From Pleomorphomonas sp. (GTDB taxonomy: Bacteria > Pseudomonadota > Alphaproteobacteria > Rhizobiales > Pleomorphomonadaceae), in assembly GCA_030603685.1 (NCBI GenBank), contig JAUVXG010000027.1, positions 1-35,943 of the forward strand: 35,943 nucleotides of DNA, given 5' to 3'. Numbering within the stretch: position 1 is the first letter of the stretch; every line of letters begins with the position of its first letter. Of the stretch, positions 7,626 through 17,125 are shown one piece after another. The position numbers and the translations under genes were made by a program. The notes beneath the pieces were generated by a model, which searched no databases, was not told the DNA's origin, and saw nothing but the letters and a program-made list of their open reading frames with translations.

Positions 7626-8728
7626 GCGGACCCCTTCATGAAAGCCGTCAGCACCTCGACGAGCCGGCGGCAGGCCTCTTCCGACCCCACGGTCATCCGA
7701 AGTGCGTTGGGCAGCCCGTAGCCGCCCACCTTGCGCACCACCACGCCTTCGGCCAACAACGTCTTGTCGGCGGCATCAGCCGTCTTGCCGGTCTCGGGAA
7801 AGTGCACCAACAGGAAGTTGGCGACGGAGGGCGTGACCGTCAGCCCCAGCTTGCCAAGTTCGGTGGCGAGCCAGGCGCTCCAGCGGGTGTTGTGCTCGAC
7901 CGCGGCCTCCACGAAAGCTCGGTCGCGCATGCCCGCGGTGCCGGCGGCGATCGCCGCTCCGTTGAGGTTGAACGGGCCGCGCACCCGCTCCAGAACGTCG
8001 ACGACAGCCTTGGGGCCATAGAGCCAGCCGATGCGCAGAGCCGCGAGCCCGTGGATTTTCGAGAAGGTGCGCGTCATCACCACGTTCTCGGCCGAGGCGA
8101 CCAGCTCGATGCCGCTTTCGTAGTCGTTACGACGGACGTACTCGGCATAGGCGGCGTCGAGCACCAGCAGGACGTTGCCCGGCAAGCCCGCATGCAGCCG
8201 CCGCACCTCGGCCATCGGAATGTAGGTTCCGGTGGGATTGTTGGGATTGGCGAGGAAGATCATCCGAGTCCGTGGTGTCACGGCGGCGAGGATGGCGTCG
8301 ACGTCCGTGGTGTAGGCCGTCTCCTTCGCCACCACCGGCGTCGCGCCCGCAGCGAGGATGGAGATGCGATAGACCAGGAAACCATGCTCGGAGTAGATCG
8401 CCTCGTCGCCGGGCGACAGATAGCACTCGGCGAGAAGATGGAGGAGTTCGTCCGAACCGTTGCCGCAAATGACGCGATCGACGTTGAGGCCATGCGTCTC
8501 GGCGATCGCCTGCCGCAGCTCGGTCGACGACCCGTCGGGATAGAGCTCGAGCTTGCTCGCCATCCGCTGGTAGGCTTCGACAGCCTTAGGGCTCGGCCCA
8601 AGCGGCGTCTCGTTGGACGACAGCTTGTAGAGCTTCTTGCCGGCCGCCGCCTTCGACCCGCCGGGAACGTAAAGGTCGATGTCGAGAATGCCGCTGCGGG
8701 GAACAGGCGCGAGAGTTGTATCGGACAT
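7622..8728 (-). CDS. hisC: Histidinol-phosphate aminotransferase
   Basis: This 368-residue class I/II PLP aminotransferase has the usual HisC length. Visible residues are the [11 protein letters not shown] substrate segment (37-47), GNGSDEL (89-95) in the cofactor-binding region, NPNNPTG (161-167), DAAYAEY (191-197, with D191 and Y194 contacting PLP) and the PLP lysine K224 in [15 protein letters not shown]. It converts imidazole-acetol phosphate to histidinol phosphate in histidine synthesis and, next to tyrC, may also serve tyrosine and phenylalanine synthesis. The ATG lies at the complement of 8726-8728. The 97-nt gap to the upstream AEC gene can hold its promoter. Confidence 0.95.
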   Translation of the reverse strand: MSDTTLAPVPRSGILDIDLYVPGGSKAAAGKKLYKLSSNETPLGPSPKAVEAYQRMASKLELYPDGSSTELRQAIAETHGLNVDRVICGNGSDELLHLLAECYLSPGDEAIYSEHGFLVYRISILAAGATPVVAKETAYTTDVDAILAAVTPRTRMIFLANPNNPTGTYIPMAEVRRLHAGLPGNVLLVLDAAYAEYVRRNDYESGIELVASAENVVMTRTFSKIHGLAALRIGWLYGPKAVVDVLERVRGPFNLNGAAIAAGTAGMRDRAFVEAAVEHNTRWSAWLATELGKLGLTVTPSVANFLLVHFPETGKTADAADKTLLAEGVVVRKVGGYGLPNALRMTVGSEEACRRLVEVLTAFMKGSA

Positions 8729-8825
8729 GGAAGAACGCCTCGAAAATACCGGCGCCCGTCATACGGCAGGCATGGCGACCGCGCAAAGGAAAAGCTCAAT
8801 CGACCGGACCGCCGCTCCTGAGTGC

Positions 8826-9770
8826 TTATCCCAGCAGCCAGGCCCAGAAGGTCGTCGTCACGACGCCGACGGTGGTCGTGATGGTGATCGACGACGATGC
8901 GAGACCATGGCCGACGCCGAAACGGTTGGCGATCAGCCAGGCGTTGATGCCGGTCGGCACCGACGAGGTCAACACCAGCGCCGCCGTCCACGTGTCGTCG
9001 AGACCAAGCAGGCGGCTCGCCGCGTAGACCGAGGCCGGCAACAGGAACAGCTTGAACAGCGACGTGACCAGCGCCGGCCGAACGCCATCGGAAATGCCGT
9101 ATTTCATCAATGCCATGCCGAGCGAGATCAGCGCCGCCGAACCGGCGATATCTCCGATGTCGTTCACCACGATGCCGACGACACCGTTGAGCGGCAAGCC
9201 CGTCAGTTGCCACAGCGAGCCGAGCACCAGACCGACCACCAGCGGATTGCGCACGAGGTTGCGGCCGACCTGCCCGAGAACGGCGCTGACCGGCTGAGGT
9301 GGCCGGCCACCGGTCTGCCGTTCGGCCTGTTCCATCAGCACGGTGCCGGCTATCATCATCACCGGCAGATGGGCGCAGAGCAGGATGGACAAGGCCACAA
9401 CGCCGTCGTCGCCGACGATGCGCTGGACGAGAGGCAGGCCGATGAACAGGTTGTTGGCAAAGGCGGAGCTGACGCCGGCCAGCACGCCGATCCGCGCATC
9501 GCGACCGAAAAAGCGAGTGACAGCGTAATGGCCGGCAGCCCAGGTGACGGCAACGCCGGAGAAGTAGGCCACCCAGATCGTCCAGGGCGAACTGCCCTCG
9601 ACATGCGCCGTCGCCACCGTCTTGAACAGCAGCGTCGGCATGGCGATGGTGAAGACGAAATCCGACAGGCCGTCACCCACCTCCGCCCGCATTACGCCGA
9701 AGCGGACAAGGAGATATCCGATCAGGATCAGCAGGAAGATGGGCAGAACGTCGAGGGCAATGGCGATCAC
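8826..9770 (-). CDS. AEC-family auxin efflux carrier-like permease
   Basis: This 314-residue, very hydrophobic protein has about ten membrane segments in two repeats separated by a cytoplasmic loop with QAERQTGGRPPQPVS, the usual AEC layout. It begins with IAIALDVLPIFLLILIGYLL and has AFANNLFIGLPL and SSVPTGINAWLIANRFG, which carry the conserved Asn/Pro positions of the family. AEC permeases transport small organic acids such as malate or malonate; the substrate is not predictable here. The GTG at the complement of 9768-9770 was chosen because the family starts with this first helix. Its ribosome site is poor, and a start further upstream cannot be excluded. It shares a divergent region with the PEBP-like gene. 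Confidence 0.85.
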   Translation of the reverse strand: MIAIALDVLPIFLLILIGYLLVRFGVMRAEVGDGLSDFVFTIAMPTLLFKTVATAHVEGSSPWTIWVAYFSGVAVTWAAGHYAVTRFFGRDARIGVLAGVSSAFANNLFIGLPLVQRIVGDDGVVALSILLCAHLPVMMIAGTVLMEQAERQTGGRPPQPVSAVLGQVGRNLVRNPLVVGLVLGSLWQLTGLPLNGVVGIVVNDIGDIAGSAALISLGMALMKYGISDGVRPALVTSLFKLFLLPASVYAASRLLGLDDTWTAALVLTSSVPTGINAWLIANRFGVGHGLASSSITITTTVGVVTTTFWAWLLG

Positions 9771-9979
9771 GGGCGGCAACCGGCGCTGGAGCCGAGAGAA
9801 GGCCGGCGGCCATCGCGGCGCGTCGGAGATCGGCGAAGAACTAGACTTTGTGCCTACTCTTCCTTGATCGGCGCCCGCAAGGTCGAAACAGTGCGGATCG
9901 GTTCGCCCCGCGCCACCGACCGAAGGCCGATGCAGGCCTCGGCTTGCCTCCTGGGGACGGCGGTGACACACTCCGATCC

Positions 9980-10393
9980 ATGTTCGAGAAGACAACCTTG
10001 TTGAAATACCTTGTCGCCCTTGCGCTCGCAGGCTTCGCCCTACCCGCCTCCGCTTTCGAGCTGTCGTTTCGGTGGGGCGCCACGCCAGCCTGCGACAATG
10101 GCCGACCGACCGTGGTGGACAGCCCGGAGTTCGCTCTCGCCAACGTGCCGCCCGGCACGCGCGTCATCGCCTTCGAGATGATCGACCTCAATGCACCGGG
10201 GTTCCGCCATGGCGGCGGCACGGTGCCCTACGCTGGCGAGGACCTTGTGCCGGCCGGCGCATTCCGCTACCTCGGCCCCTGCCCACCGGCCGGACCGCAT
10301 CGCTATACGTGGACGGCGAAGGCACGCGACCGAGGCACCACCTTCGGCCGGACGCTCGGTGAGGCATCGGCAACCCGTTCGTTCCCCGAGTGA
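9980..10393 (+). CDS. Small secreted PEBP (YbhB/YbcL)-like protein
   Basis: The 137-residue product has a signal peptide (MFEKTTLLKYLVALALAGFALPASA, cleavage near 24-26). The mature part resembles a compact phosphatidylethanolamine-binding protein: IAFEMIDLNAPGFRHGGG parallels the DPDAP ligand segment, and GPCPPAGPHRYTW matches the conserved GPCPP-HRY core. At about 112 mature residues it is shorter than typical YbhB/YbcL proteins, so the first strands seem reduced. The function of bacterial PEBPs is poorly defined. The start was set at the signal peptide; the frame is open upstream but without a credible N-terminus. It ends 13 nt before slyX and is probably co-transcribed with it. Confidence 0.7.
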   Translation: MFEKTTLLKYLVALALAGFALPASAFELSFRWGATPACDNGRPTVVDSPEFALANVPPGTRVIAFEMIDLNAPGFRHGGGTVPYAGEDLVPAGAFRYLGPCPPAGPHRYTWTAKARDRGTTFGRTLGEASATRSFPE

Positions 10394-10406
10394 CTGAGGC
10401 GAGACC

Positions 10407-10625
10407 ATGATCGCGGATAATCCCGACGCACGCATCGATGCGCTGGAGGAGAAGATCGCCTATCAGGATCAGGTGATCGAGGACCTCAACACGGCCGTCA
10501 CCGACCAGTGGAAGGAGATCGACACGCTGAAGCGTCTCGTTGTGAGCCTTCTCGACGAGGTCAAGGAAATGGAGCTGGCGGCGCGGGCGACGGCCGGTCG
10601 CGAGCCGCCGCCGCCCCATTACTGA
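10407..10625 (+). CDS. slyX: SlyX family coiled-coil protein
   Basis: This 72-residue protein is a single heptad-rich helix (about 5-55: RIDALEEKIAYQDQVIEDL) followed by a flexible tail ending REPPPPHY, the characteristic SlyX C-terminus. SlyX is a small widespread protein of unknown function; the symbol comes from the E. coli homologue. It lies 13 nt after the PEBP-like gene and converges on the chemoreceptor gene, with only 17 nt between the two stops. The length is normal for the family. Confidence 0.9.
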   Translation: MIADNPDARIDALEEKIAYQDQVIEDLNTAVTDQWKEIDTLKRLVVSLLDEVKEMELAARATAGREPPPPHY

Positions 10626-10642
10626 GCAAGCTGGACGCCACC

Positions 10643-12331
10643 TCAGGCGGCGCGCATCTCGTGCATCAGGCGGTCGACCTCGGCCTGCAGCGCCTTGGTG
10701 TCGCCGAGCATCCGACGAGCCTGAGCCGCCACTTCCTGCGACTTCGAGTCGGACGCCTCGGCATTCTCCATCAGTTGCATCATGTCGGTGGCAAGGCCAC
10801 CAACAGCGGCAAGCGTCGAGGAAATGGCGCGCGTGATCTCGGAAACGGCGGCATTCTGCTGGTCCAGCGTCGCGGCGATCGACGAGGCCACTTCGTTGAC
10901 CCGCTCGATGGACTGCTCGACAGTGCTGGTGGCCTCCACCGCCTCGCCCGTCGCCGACTGGATGACGCCGATGCGCCGGGAGATCTCGTCGGTTGCCTTG
11001 GACGTCTGCGCCGCGAGCTGCTTGACCTCCGATGCCACGACGGCAAAGCCCTTGCCGGCCTCGCCGGCCCGCGCGGCCTCGATGGTGGCATTGAGAGCCA
11101 GAAGGTTGGTCTGGTCGGCGATCTCCTGGATCAGCGCCACCACCTTGCCGATCTCGCTCGACGCCTCGTCGAGCCCCCGGATAACCTCGGTGGCCCGCGC
11201 CGTCTCGCGCACGGCGCCGCTGGAGATCTCGGCCGCCTTGTCGACCTGGGTGACGATCTCGGCAATCGACGCCGACAGTTCCTCGGCGGCGCTCGACACC
11301 GCCTGCACATTGTCCTTCGCCTGCCTGCCGGCCTCGGCCGAGGCCTCCGCCTGGCGGCGGGTGTGGTCCGAAACGGCGAGCAGATCCGAGGCGACTCGTT
11401 CGAAACCGGTCGCGGTGCTTTCGATGCCGGCCGACGTCTCGCGGAACGAACGGTCGAAGCCGTCCGCAAGCCCGGTCAAGGCATCGCGACGCGACCGCTC
11501 CATCGCGGCGGCCCGCGCGGCTTCGGCCTCCGCCTCCGCGGCAATCCGCTCGCGCTGCAAGTCGCGGAAGCGCGCCACGGCCCGACCGATCAGGCCGATC
11601 TCGTCCTTTCGGGTCGCGCCGGAGATTTCGGCGTCGAGATCGCCCCCCTGAAGCCGATCCATCGAACGGGTGAGACGGGATAGAGGCCCGGAGATGCCGC
11701 GTGCCACGACGAAGGACAGGGCACCGAGCATGAGCAGTGAAACGAGGGTGATGAAGCCGATGCGGCGTGTGCTCGCGGCGAGAGACGCCTCGATATCGGC
11801 AACGTGGAAGCCAGTGCCGAGCATCCAGTTCCAACCGTCGATGGACGTTGCATAGGCGAGCTTCAGCGACGGGTCCTTGTCACCGGGCTTAACCCAGAGA
11901 TACTCGTAGTTGCCGCCACCGGCCTTGGCGATCGCCAGCATGTCGCGGATCAGCGGCTTGCCGTTGACGTCCTTCATGTCGATGAGGCTCTTGCCCTCGA
12001 GTTCCGGCTTGCCCGGCAGAAGGACGTTCTTGCCATCTTCCTCGTAGATGAAGAAGTAGTTCTTGTCTGGGCCGAACCGCACCGGCCGCAGCACCGCCTT
12101 GGCGGCCTCCTTGGCCTCGTCCAAGCTCATCTCGCCCTTGGCTGCGCGGTCTCTGAAACCTTCGATCATCGACTGGGCGGTCTGGACCTGATCCTGAAGC
12201 GCAAGCTTCTTCTGGCCCAGCAGCTCGGAGCGGAGATCGGTATAGCCGAGGTAGCCGATCGTCGCGAGCCCGGCGATCGCCAACACAACGATGGCGGCGA
12301 TCTTGGCGGATACGGAGTGAATGCTGAACAT
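10643..12331 (-). CDS. Methyl-accepting chemotaxis protein with single Cache domain
   Basis: This 562-residue transmembrane chemoreceptor has TM1 about 9-30, a periplasmic sCache_2-type sensor (about 35-180, with [23 protein letters not shown] and [13 protein letters not shown]), TM2 about 190-211, a HAMP domain (about 211-265) and the methyl-accepting signalling domain (about 290-545). The highly conserved hairpin tip reads [22 protein letters not shown], shown here only as the family hallmark region near 385-410. It would report an extracellular small molecule, often an organic acid for this Cache type, to CheA/CheW. No other chemotaxis gene lies nearby, so it is an orphan receptor. A CtrA-like site lies about 65 nt upstream of its start. 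Confidence 0.93.
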   Translation of the reverse strand: MFSIHSVSAKIAAIVVLAIAGLATIGYLGYTDLRSELLGQKKLALQDQVQTAQSMIEGFRDRAAKGEMSLDEAKEAAKAVLRPVRFGPDKNYFFIYEEDGKNVLLPGKPELEGKSLIDMKDVNGKPLIRDMLAIAKAGGGNYEYLWVKPGDKDPSLKLAYATSIDGWNWMLGTGFHVADIEASLAASTRRIGFITLVSLLMLGALSFVVARGISGPLSRLTRSMDRLQGGDLDAEISGATRKDEIGLIGRAVARFRDLQRERIAAEAEAEAARAAAMERSRRDALTGLADGFDRSFRETSAGIESTATGFERVASDLLAVSDHTRRQAEASAEAGRQAKDNVQAVSSAAEELSASIAEIVTQVDKAAEISSGAVRETARATEVIRGLDEASSEIGKVVALIQEIADQTNLLALNATIEAARAGEAGKGFAVVASEVKQLAAQTSKATDEISRRIGVIQSATGEAVEATSTVEQSIERVNEVASSIAATLDQQNAAVSEITRAISSTLAAVGGLATDMMQLMENAEASDSKSQEVAAQARRMLGDTKALQAEVDRLMHEMRAA

Positions 12332-12393
12332 GTGCGTTGGCCTCAGCGGGACTACCCCGCAGACAGGAGTATTTCCCGTTTAGGCAACGGCCG

Positions 12394-12408
12394 TTAACTT
12401 TGACTTAC
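12394..12408. promoter_or_regulatory. CtrA-like site, 7 of 8 half-site bases, upstream of the chemoreceptor
   Basis: TTAACTTTGACTTAC has the CtrA geometry TTAA-N7-TTAA with one mismatch in the second half-site. It lies 63-77 nt before the chemoreceptor ATG, a plausible promoter position. Motility and chemotaxis genes are frequent CtrA targets in alphaproteobacteria. This is weaker than the two perfect boxes in the window. Confidence 0.35.
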
Positions 12409-12437
12409 AGAACAGGTTCAGTATGCGTAATTTTCGC

Positions 12438-12465
12438 AAAAAACACTAAACTCGGGTAATCGAGT
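12438..12465 (-). terminator. Intrinsic terminator after ureG
   Basis: Read on the minus strand, ACTCG-ATTACC-CGAGT forms a 5-bp stem (12450-12465) starting just past the ureG stop, followed within 6 nt by a run of six T (12438-12443). The stem is short, so efficiency is uncertain, but the position after the last gene of the urease operon is right. Confidence 0.5.
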
Positions 12466-12469
12466 GAAG

Positions 12470-13090
12470 TTAGTCGGCGAGTCCCCCCTCCTCTTCGATG
12501 AAACGAACGACATCCATCACGTTATGGTTGTGCCGAACATCGGTGAAGACGAAAGGACGCGCCTTGCGCATCAACTTGGCGTCGCGATCCATTACTTCGA
12601 GCGAGGCGCCGACGTGTGGGGCAAGGTCGATCTTGTTGATCACCAGGAGATCGGATCGGGTGATACCCGGCCCGCCCTTGCGGGGAATCTTGTCGCCGGC
12701 CGAGACGTCGATGACGTAGATGGTGAGATCGGCGAGCTCCGGCGAGAAGGTTGCCGCCAGATTGTCACCGCCGGACTCGATCAGAATGAGATCGAGATCG
12801 GGGAACTTCTGGTTCAACTCGGCGATAGCGGCGAGATTGATCGAAGCATCCTCGCGGATCGCCGTATGAGGGCAGCCGCCCGTCTCCACGCCGGCGATGC
12901 GCTCGGGCGGCAGGGCTCCCGAGCGGGTGAGGAACTCGGCATCCTCGCGGGTGTAGATATCGTTGGTGATGGCGGCGATCTGGTAACGGTCACGCAGAGC
13001 CTTGCAAAGCGCATCCATCAGGGCGGTCTTGCCGGACCCGACGGGACCGCCGACACCGACGCGCAGGGGGCCATTGGCAGTCTTGGTCAT
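12470..13090 (-). CDS. ureG: Urease accessory GTPase UreG
   Basis: This 206-residue SIMIBI-class GTPase powers nickel insertion into urease within the UreD-UreF-UreG complex. Motifs are the P-loop GPVGSGKT (15-22), TNDIYT, the metal-binding [11 protein letters not shown] (Cys and His of the CPH motif), [15 protein letters not shown] and the base-recognition NKIDL. The start [12 protein letters not shown] was chosen because the P-loop should begin near residue 10-15; the frame is open further upstream through ureF. It overlaps the ureF stop by 4 nt (ATGA) and is the last gene of the operon, followed by a hairpin with a T-run. Confidence 0.97.
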   Translation of the reverse strand: MTKTANGPLRVGVGGPVGSGKTALMDALCKALRDRYQIAAITNDIYTREDAEFLTRSGALPPERIAGVETGGCPHTAIREDASINLAAIAELNQKFPDLDLILIESGGDNLAATFSPELADLTIYVIDVSAGDKIPRKGGPGITRSDLLVINKIDLAPHVGASLEVMDRDAKLMRKARPFVFTDVRHNHNVMDVVRFIEEEGGLAD

Positions 13091-13782
13091 GAGCGGAACA
13101 ACCTCGTGTACTGTGTTTCGTGGGCCATGGAGGCAATGTCGGCGCGCAAGCTGGCGCCACCAATGTCGTCGAGCGAAGAGACCAACGCCTCGGCCGTGAC
13201 GGCGGAGACGACCGGCGCGAGATCGCGGATCGTCCTCTGGCCGTCGGTCTGTCCGAGCGGCACGGCACGCACGGCCGCCGAGACGAGATTGGCGGCGAAG
13301 GCGGTAAGATAGGCCTCGGTGGTTTCGGCCAACGGCAGGCGATGGTCGGCCGCCGTCACCGCGACCGCCACCGGATAGGCGACCGGATCCGGTGCGAGAC
13401 GGCCGGCAAGAGCGACAAGCGACGGTGCCCCCCAGGTGTCGGCAATGGCCGTCGCAAAGGCGCGTCCCTGTGCACCGCTTTCGAGCCGGCGTTCCCTGGA
13501 AGGCTGAAGCGCATAGGCGAGCTCGGCCACCTCGATGAGTTCTCCCGTGCGCCCCTCGGAGGCGAAGCGGAAGGCCGCAGCCAGCAGGATGGCATCGCTC
13601 CGGCCCGCGCCATGGCGCAGGATATCCGACAGCCATGCCGTAAGCGCTGATGCCGTGGTGACGGTGCCGTCTTCCACCGCCCATTCCAAGCCATGGCTAT
13701 AGGTGAAGGCACCGACCGGGAAGGCCGGAGACAGCCACGTCATCAGGCGGGACAGCGCCGCGCCGGCCGAAAGCTCACTCAT
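13087..13782 (-). CDS. ureF: Urease accessory protein UreF
   Basis: This 231-residue all-helical protein bridges UreD and UreG and acts as a GTPase regulator during nickel loading. The diagnostic N-terminal block is [21 protein letters not shown] (first half [14 protein letters not shown] at about 13-26); a C-terminal helix ends [11 protein letters not shown], a typical UreF tail. MSELSAG (complement of 13780-13782) is chosen as start; upstream sequence in this frame is a shadow of the His-rich tail of UreE. The coding region overlaps ureE by 8 nt and ureG by 4 nt, so E, F and G are likely translated in a coupled manner. Confidence 0.95.
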   Translation of the reverse strand: MSELSAGAALSRLMTWLSPAFPVGAFTYSHGLEWAVEDGTVTTASALTAWLSDILRHGAGRSDAILLAAAFRFASEGRTGELIEVAELAYALQPSRERRLESGAQGRAFATAIADTWGAPSLVALAGRLAPDPVAYPVAVAVTAADHRLPLAETTEAYLTAFAANLVSAAVRAVPLGQTDGQRTIRDLAPVVSAVTAEALVSSLDDIGGASLRADIASMAHETQYTRLFRS

Positions 13783-14407
13783 GCTTGTGGCTGTGCCCGT
13801 GCGCATGGTCATGCCCATGCGCGTGGTCGTGACCGCACCCGCAATGGTCGCCATGGGCATGCTCGTGGTGATGATGCGCACCGGCCTCGCCATGGTCGTG
13901 ATGATGGCGCTCCGGTCCGTGCTCGTGGGTGTGCTCATGCGCCCCGTGGTCGTGATGATCGTGCCCGTGAACGTCGCCATGGCCGTAGGCGCCGCCTTCG
14001 GGATCGAACGCCGCCAGCACCGGCTCCACAGTGGCGCCCAGCCCCTTCAGCATGTCTTCGATGACATGGTCGTAACGGATGCGCAGCCGATCGCCCAGAA
14101 ACTGGGCCGGCAGGTGGCGATTGCCGAGGTGCCAGGCGACGCGGACGAGTTCGGCCGGGCTGGCGGCCTGGATCTCCAGAAGGCGCTCGGGAACGGCCTG
14201 CACCAGGATCAGACGGCCATCCTCAAGCTCAAGGGCGTCGCCATCCTTCATCACGGCGGCCTCCTTGAGGTCGAGGAGAAACACCGTCTTGCCGACGCAG
14301 CGCATGACGAGACGGCGGCGATGACGATCGTCACGCTCCAGCGCGAGCGTGTCGGCGGGCGTGCCGGACCAGGTTCCGGCGGGAAGGATTCGTGTTGCGG
14401 TGATCAT
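13775..14407 (-). CDS. ureE: Urease nickel metallochaperone UreE with extended His-rich tail
   Basis: The 210-residue product delivers Ni2+ to the UreDFG-apourease complex. Residues 1-70 form the peptide-binding beta domain and about 71-135 the metal-binding domain, with [12 protein letters not shown] around the conserved central His (about 92-103) used for interdomain nickel binding. The last 73 residues are extraordinarily His-rich: I count 30 His, with His-Asp and His-Gly alternations and a CGC pair near the middle, ending HGHSHKHE. Such tails occur in UreE but vary; this one is long and could store nickel or zinc. The ATG is at the complement of 14405-14407. Its end overlaps ureF by 8 nt. 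A 591-nt gap filled by an antisense VOC gene separates it from ureC. Confidence 0.95.
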   Translation of the reverse strand: MITATRILPAGTWSGTPADTLALERDDRHRRRLVMRCVGKTVFLLDLKEAAVMKDGDALELEDGRLILVQAVPERLLEIQAASPAELVRVAWHLGNRHLPAQFLGDRLRIRYDHVIEDMLKGLGATVEPVLAAFDPEGGAYGHGDVHGHDHHDHGAHEHTHEHGPERHHHDHGEAGAHHHHEHAHGDHCGCGHDHAHGHDHAHGHSHKHE

Positions 14408-14588
14408 GATGATAGGTCCTTACGGACAGAGGAAGAGTTGTTGCGCCGAGCTTAGCCAAAAGCACCGCCGAGACAAGGGCGACTGCCGTCGGGTCCAGGT
14501 CCACCCGTCCTCTCCATATGTGGCGTCACCAACTGGCGTCCGGGGCATTTTCAACAGCGCACGGTCGGACGATGGGAGAGGCGAGAAC

Positions 14589-15014
14589 ATGACGGTGAAA
14601 CTCGTTCCGGAACTCAATGTCGACAACCTCGAACGCGCCCTGGCCTTCTACGTCGATCTCGCCGGTTTCCGCATCCGCTACCAGCGCCCCGAGGATCGCT
14701 TCGCCTATCTGGACCGCGATGGCGCCGAGCTGATGATGGAAGAGACCTTCGGCCCGGGACGCCGCTGGCACCCGGCGCCTCTGGAGCATCCCTATGGACG
14801 CGGCATCAACTTCCAGATCGAGGTGACCGGCCTGACGGACCTTTACGCCCGCCTGCGCGAGGCCGGCTGCAGCTTCGTTCTGGATCTTGAAGAGAAGTGG
14901 TACCGCGTCGGCGACCACGACGAAGGCCAGCGGCAGTTCGTCGTGGTCGATCCCGATGGCTACCTCCTCCGCTTCTGCGAAGACATCGGCCAGACCCGTC
15001 AGAACAGGAAGTAG
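14589..15014 (+). CDS. VOC-family (glyoxalase/bleomycin resistance-like) protein, antisense within the urease operon
   Basis: This 141-residue protein has two beta-alpha-beta-beta-beta modules: [21 protein letters not shown] (split near 7-27) starts module one and [17 protein letters not shown] (about 74-90) module two. It ends [16 protein letters not shown], the family's C-terminal strand with its acidic residue. Overall it resembles the bleomycin resistance protein type within the VOC superfamily, but the ligand cannot be predicted. The ATG at 14589 has a GGGAGAGGCGAGAAC ribosome region. It runs opposite to the surrounding ure genes and its last 16 nt overlap the 3' end of ureC. Nothing connects it to urease; it looks like an inserted gene that the operon tolerates. 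Confidence 0.88.
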   Translation: MTVKLVPELNVDNLERALAFYVDLAGFRIRYQRPEDRFAYLDRDGAELMMEETFGPGRRWHPAPLEHPYGRGINFQIEVTGLTDLYARLREAGCSFVLDLEEKWYRVGDHDEGQRQFVVVDPDGYLLRFCEDIGQTRQNRK

Positions 15015-16714
15015 CGCTGCGCCATCGGCAGAACATCGGCCGGTTCGCACGTGAGAAGCTCGCCGTCGGCCCGCACTTCGTAGGTTTCGGGATCGACCTC
15101 GATCTTCGGTGTCGCCGAGTTGTGGATCAGCGAGGCCTTGGAAATGCCGCCGCGCGTGTTCTCGACCGGCAGCACCACGCGGTCGAGGCCGAGCCGCTCC
15201 TTGATGCCGTTCTCGTAGGCGTAGCGCGAGACGAAGGTGACCGACGAGCGGGTCATCGCCTTGCCGAAGGCGCCGAACATCGGGCGGTAGTGCACCGGCT
15301 GCGGCGTCGGGATCGACGCATTGGGGTCGCCCATGGCGGCGGCGGCGATGGTACCCATCTTCAGCACCAGATCCGGCTTCACGCCGAAGAAGGCGGGCGT
15401 CCACAAGACGAGATCGGCGAGCTTGCCCACCTCGACCGAGCCGACATGCTTGGAAAGGCCCTGGGCGATCGCCGGGTTGATGGTCACCTTGGCGATGTAG
15501 CGCTTGACGCGGAAGTTGTCGGCGTCGGTGCCGACGTCCTCCGGCAACGCCCCGCGCTGCACCTTCATCTTGTGCGCCGTCTGGAAGGTGCGGATGACGA
15601 CCTCGCCGATGCGGCCCATGGCCTGGCTGTCGGAGGAGATGATCGAGAAGGCGCCCATGTCATGCAGGATGTCTTCCGCCGCGATGGTCTCCTTGCGGAT
15701 GCGGCTCTCGGCGAAGGCGACATCCTCGGGGATCGAGCCATCGAGGTGATGGCAGACCATCAGCATGTCCAGGTGCTCGTCGAGCGTGTTGCGCGTGTAG
15801 GGGCGCGTCGGGTTGGTCGACGAGGGCAGCACGTTGGAAAGGCCGGCCACCTTGATGATGTCGGGCGCATGGCCGCCGCCAGCGCCCTCGGTATGGTAGG
15901 CGTGGATGGTGCGCCCCTTGAAGGCAGCGATGGTATCCTCGACAAAGCCGCTTTCGTTGAGCGTGTCGGTGTGGATCATCACCTGAACGTCGTAGTCGTC
16001 GGCAACCGAGAGGCAGTTGTCGATGGCCGCCGGCGTGGTGCCCCAGTCCTCGTGCAGCTTCAGGCCGCAGGCGCCGGCCTTGACCTGTTCGACGAGCGAA
16101 GCCGGCAATGACGCATTGCCCTTGCCGGAAAAGGCGAGGTTCATCGGCAGCCCCTCGGCCGCCTCGATCATCCGGGCGATGTGCCAGGGGCCGGGCGTGC
16201 AAGTGGTGGCCGCCGTTCCGGTGGCCGGCCCCGTGCCACCACCGAGCATGGTGGTGATGCCGGCATAGAGCGCCTCGTCCACCTGCTGCGGGCAGATGAA
16301 GTGGATGTGGGTGTCGAGCGCGCCAGCCGTCAGGATCTTGCCTTCACCGGCGATCGCCTCGGTGCCCGGCCCGACGATGATGGTGACGCCCGGCTGCACA
16401 TCCGGATTGCCGGCCTTGCCGATGCCGGAGATGCGGCCGTCGGTGATGCCGACGTCGGCCTTGTAGATGCCCGAGTGATCGATGATCAGCGCATTGGTGA
16501 TGACGGTGTCGACCGCACCTTCGGCCCGGCTCGCCTGGCTCTGGCCCATGCCGTCGCGAATGACCTTGCCGCCGCCGAACTTCACCTCTTCGCCGTAGAT
16601 GGTGAAATCCTTCTCGACCTTGACGAACAGCTCGGTATCGGCGAGGCGCACCTTGTCGCCGACGGTAGGACCGAACATGTCGGCATAGGCGGCGCGGGAC
16701 ATGCGGTAGGGCAT
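14999..16714 (-). CDS. ureC: Urease alpha (catalytic) subunit
   Basis: This 571-residue nickel amidohydrolase hydrolyses urea to ammonia and carbamate. All expected active-site residues are visible: the HIH pair H136/H138, carbamylated lysine K219 in GLKLHEDWG with H221, H248 (MIHTD), H274 (HAYHTEG), the mobile-flap C321/H322 in [20 protein letters not shown], and D362. Numbering is two residues longer than the classic Klebsiella enzyme because of the N-terminus [10 protein letters not shown]; an internal ATG four codons later is an equally good start. A GGGAGACTG ribosome site precedes the first ATG. It follows ureB after 89 nt containing two hairpins, and overlaps the antisense VOC gene by 16 nt at its end. 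Confidence 0.98.
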   Translation of the reverse strand: MPYRMSRAAYADMFGPTVGDKVRLADTELFVKVEKDFTIYGEEVKFGGGKVIRDGMGQSQASRAEGAVDTVITNALIIDHSGIYKADVGITDGRISGIGKAGNPDVQPGVTIIVGPGTEAIAGEGKILTAGALDTHIHFICPQQVDEALYAGITTMLGGGTGPATGTAATTCTPGPWHIARMIEAAEGLPMNLAFSGKGNASLPASLVEQVKAGACGLKLHEDWGTTPAAIDNCLSVADDYDVQVMIHTDTLNESGFVEDTIAAFKGRTIHAYHTEGAGGGHAPDIIKVAGLSNVLPSSTNPTRPYTRNTLDEHLDMLMVCHHLDGSIPEDVAFAESRIRKETIAAEDILHDMGAFSIISSDSQAMGRIGEVVIRTFQTAHKMKVQRGALPEDVGTDADNFRVKRYIAKVTINPAIAQGLSKHVGSVEVGKLADLVLWTPAFFGVKPDLVLKMGTIAAAAMGDPNASIPTPQPVHYRPMFGAFGKAMTRSSVTFVSRYAYENGIKERLGLDRVVLPVENTRGGISKASLIHNSATPKIEVDPETYEVRADGELLTCEPADVLPMAQRYFLF

Positions 16715-16752
16715 TTGTCAGTCTCCCGAAGAGAGCAGCTTGAAACTTTGGT

Positions 16753-16805
16753 GTCCGGCCGCCTCGCGGTCGGACGAAGAATGGAATGTCGAGCGCAAGA
16801 CGCTC
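16753..16805. promoter_or_regulatory. Two hairpins between ureB and ureC
   Basis: GTCCGGCCGC (16753-16762) pairs with GCGGTCGGAC (16766-16775) around a CTC loop, with one non-Watson-Crick position in ten. Next to it, GAGCG (16791-16795) pairs with CGCTC (16801-16805), overlapping the end of ureB. The ure message would fold here. No T-run follows, so mRNA processing or protection, rather than termination, is the likelier role. Confidence 0.5.
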
Positions 16806-17109
16806 AGAGCTTTCCCATCACCGCCTGACGGAAGCCGTAGACCTCGCCCTTTCCGGCATAGGGCACCAGCGTCACCGACCGGCTCTGGCCCGGCTCGAAG
16901 CGAACGGCGGTACCGGCCGGAATGTCGAGCCTGTGGCCGCGCGCCTTGTCACGGTCGAAAACCAGCGCCGGATTGGTCTCGGCAAAATGATAGTGGCTGC
17001 CGACCTGCACCGGCCGGTCGCCGGAATTGGCAACGTCCAGCACCAGCGTCGGCCTGCCGGCGTTGAGCTCGATGTCGCCAGCGGCGGGGATGACTTCACC
17101 TGGGATCAT
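16804..17109 (-). CDS. ureB: Urease beta subunit
   Basis: This 101-residue structural subunit of the UreABC trimer starts [19 protein letters not shown], the canonical UreB N-terminus, and contains [20 protein letters not shown], the conserved surface that packs against UreC. It has no catalytic residues of its own. It is a free-standing subunit, as in most bacteria, not fused to UreA as in Helicobacter. A GAGGGAAC ribosome site precedes the ATG. It lies 16 nt after ureA and 89 nt before ureC. Confidence 0.97.
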   Translation of the reverse strand: MIPGEVIPAAGDIELNAGRPTLVLDVANSGDRPVQVGSHYHFAETNPALVFDRDKARGHRLDIPAGTAVRFEPGQSRSVTLVPYAGKGEVYGFRQAVMGKL

Positions 17110-17125
17110 TTCTCTGTTCCCTCGC

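Noticed and set aside
8679-10004. A 441-codon plus-strand frame opposite hisC and the AEC permease
   Set aside because: It is rich in Arg, Gln, His and Asp with no domain, as expected of an antisense shadow; both minus-strand genes are clearly real.
13770-14000. CAT/ATG-rich low-complexity DNA that looks like a tandem repeat or a CRISPR-like array
   Set aside because: It has no regular repeat-spacer period; it is the codon pattern of the UreE His-rich tail.
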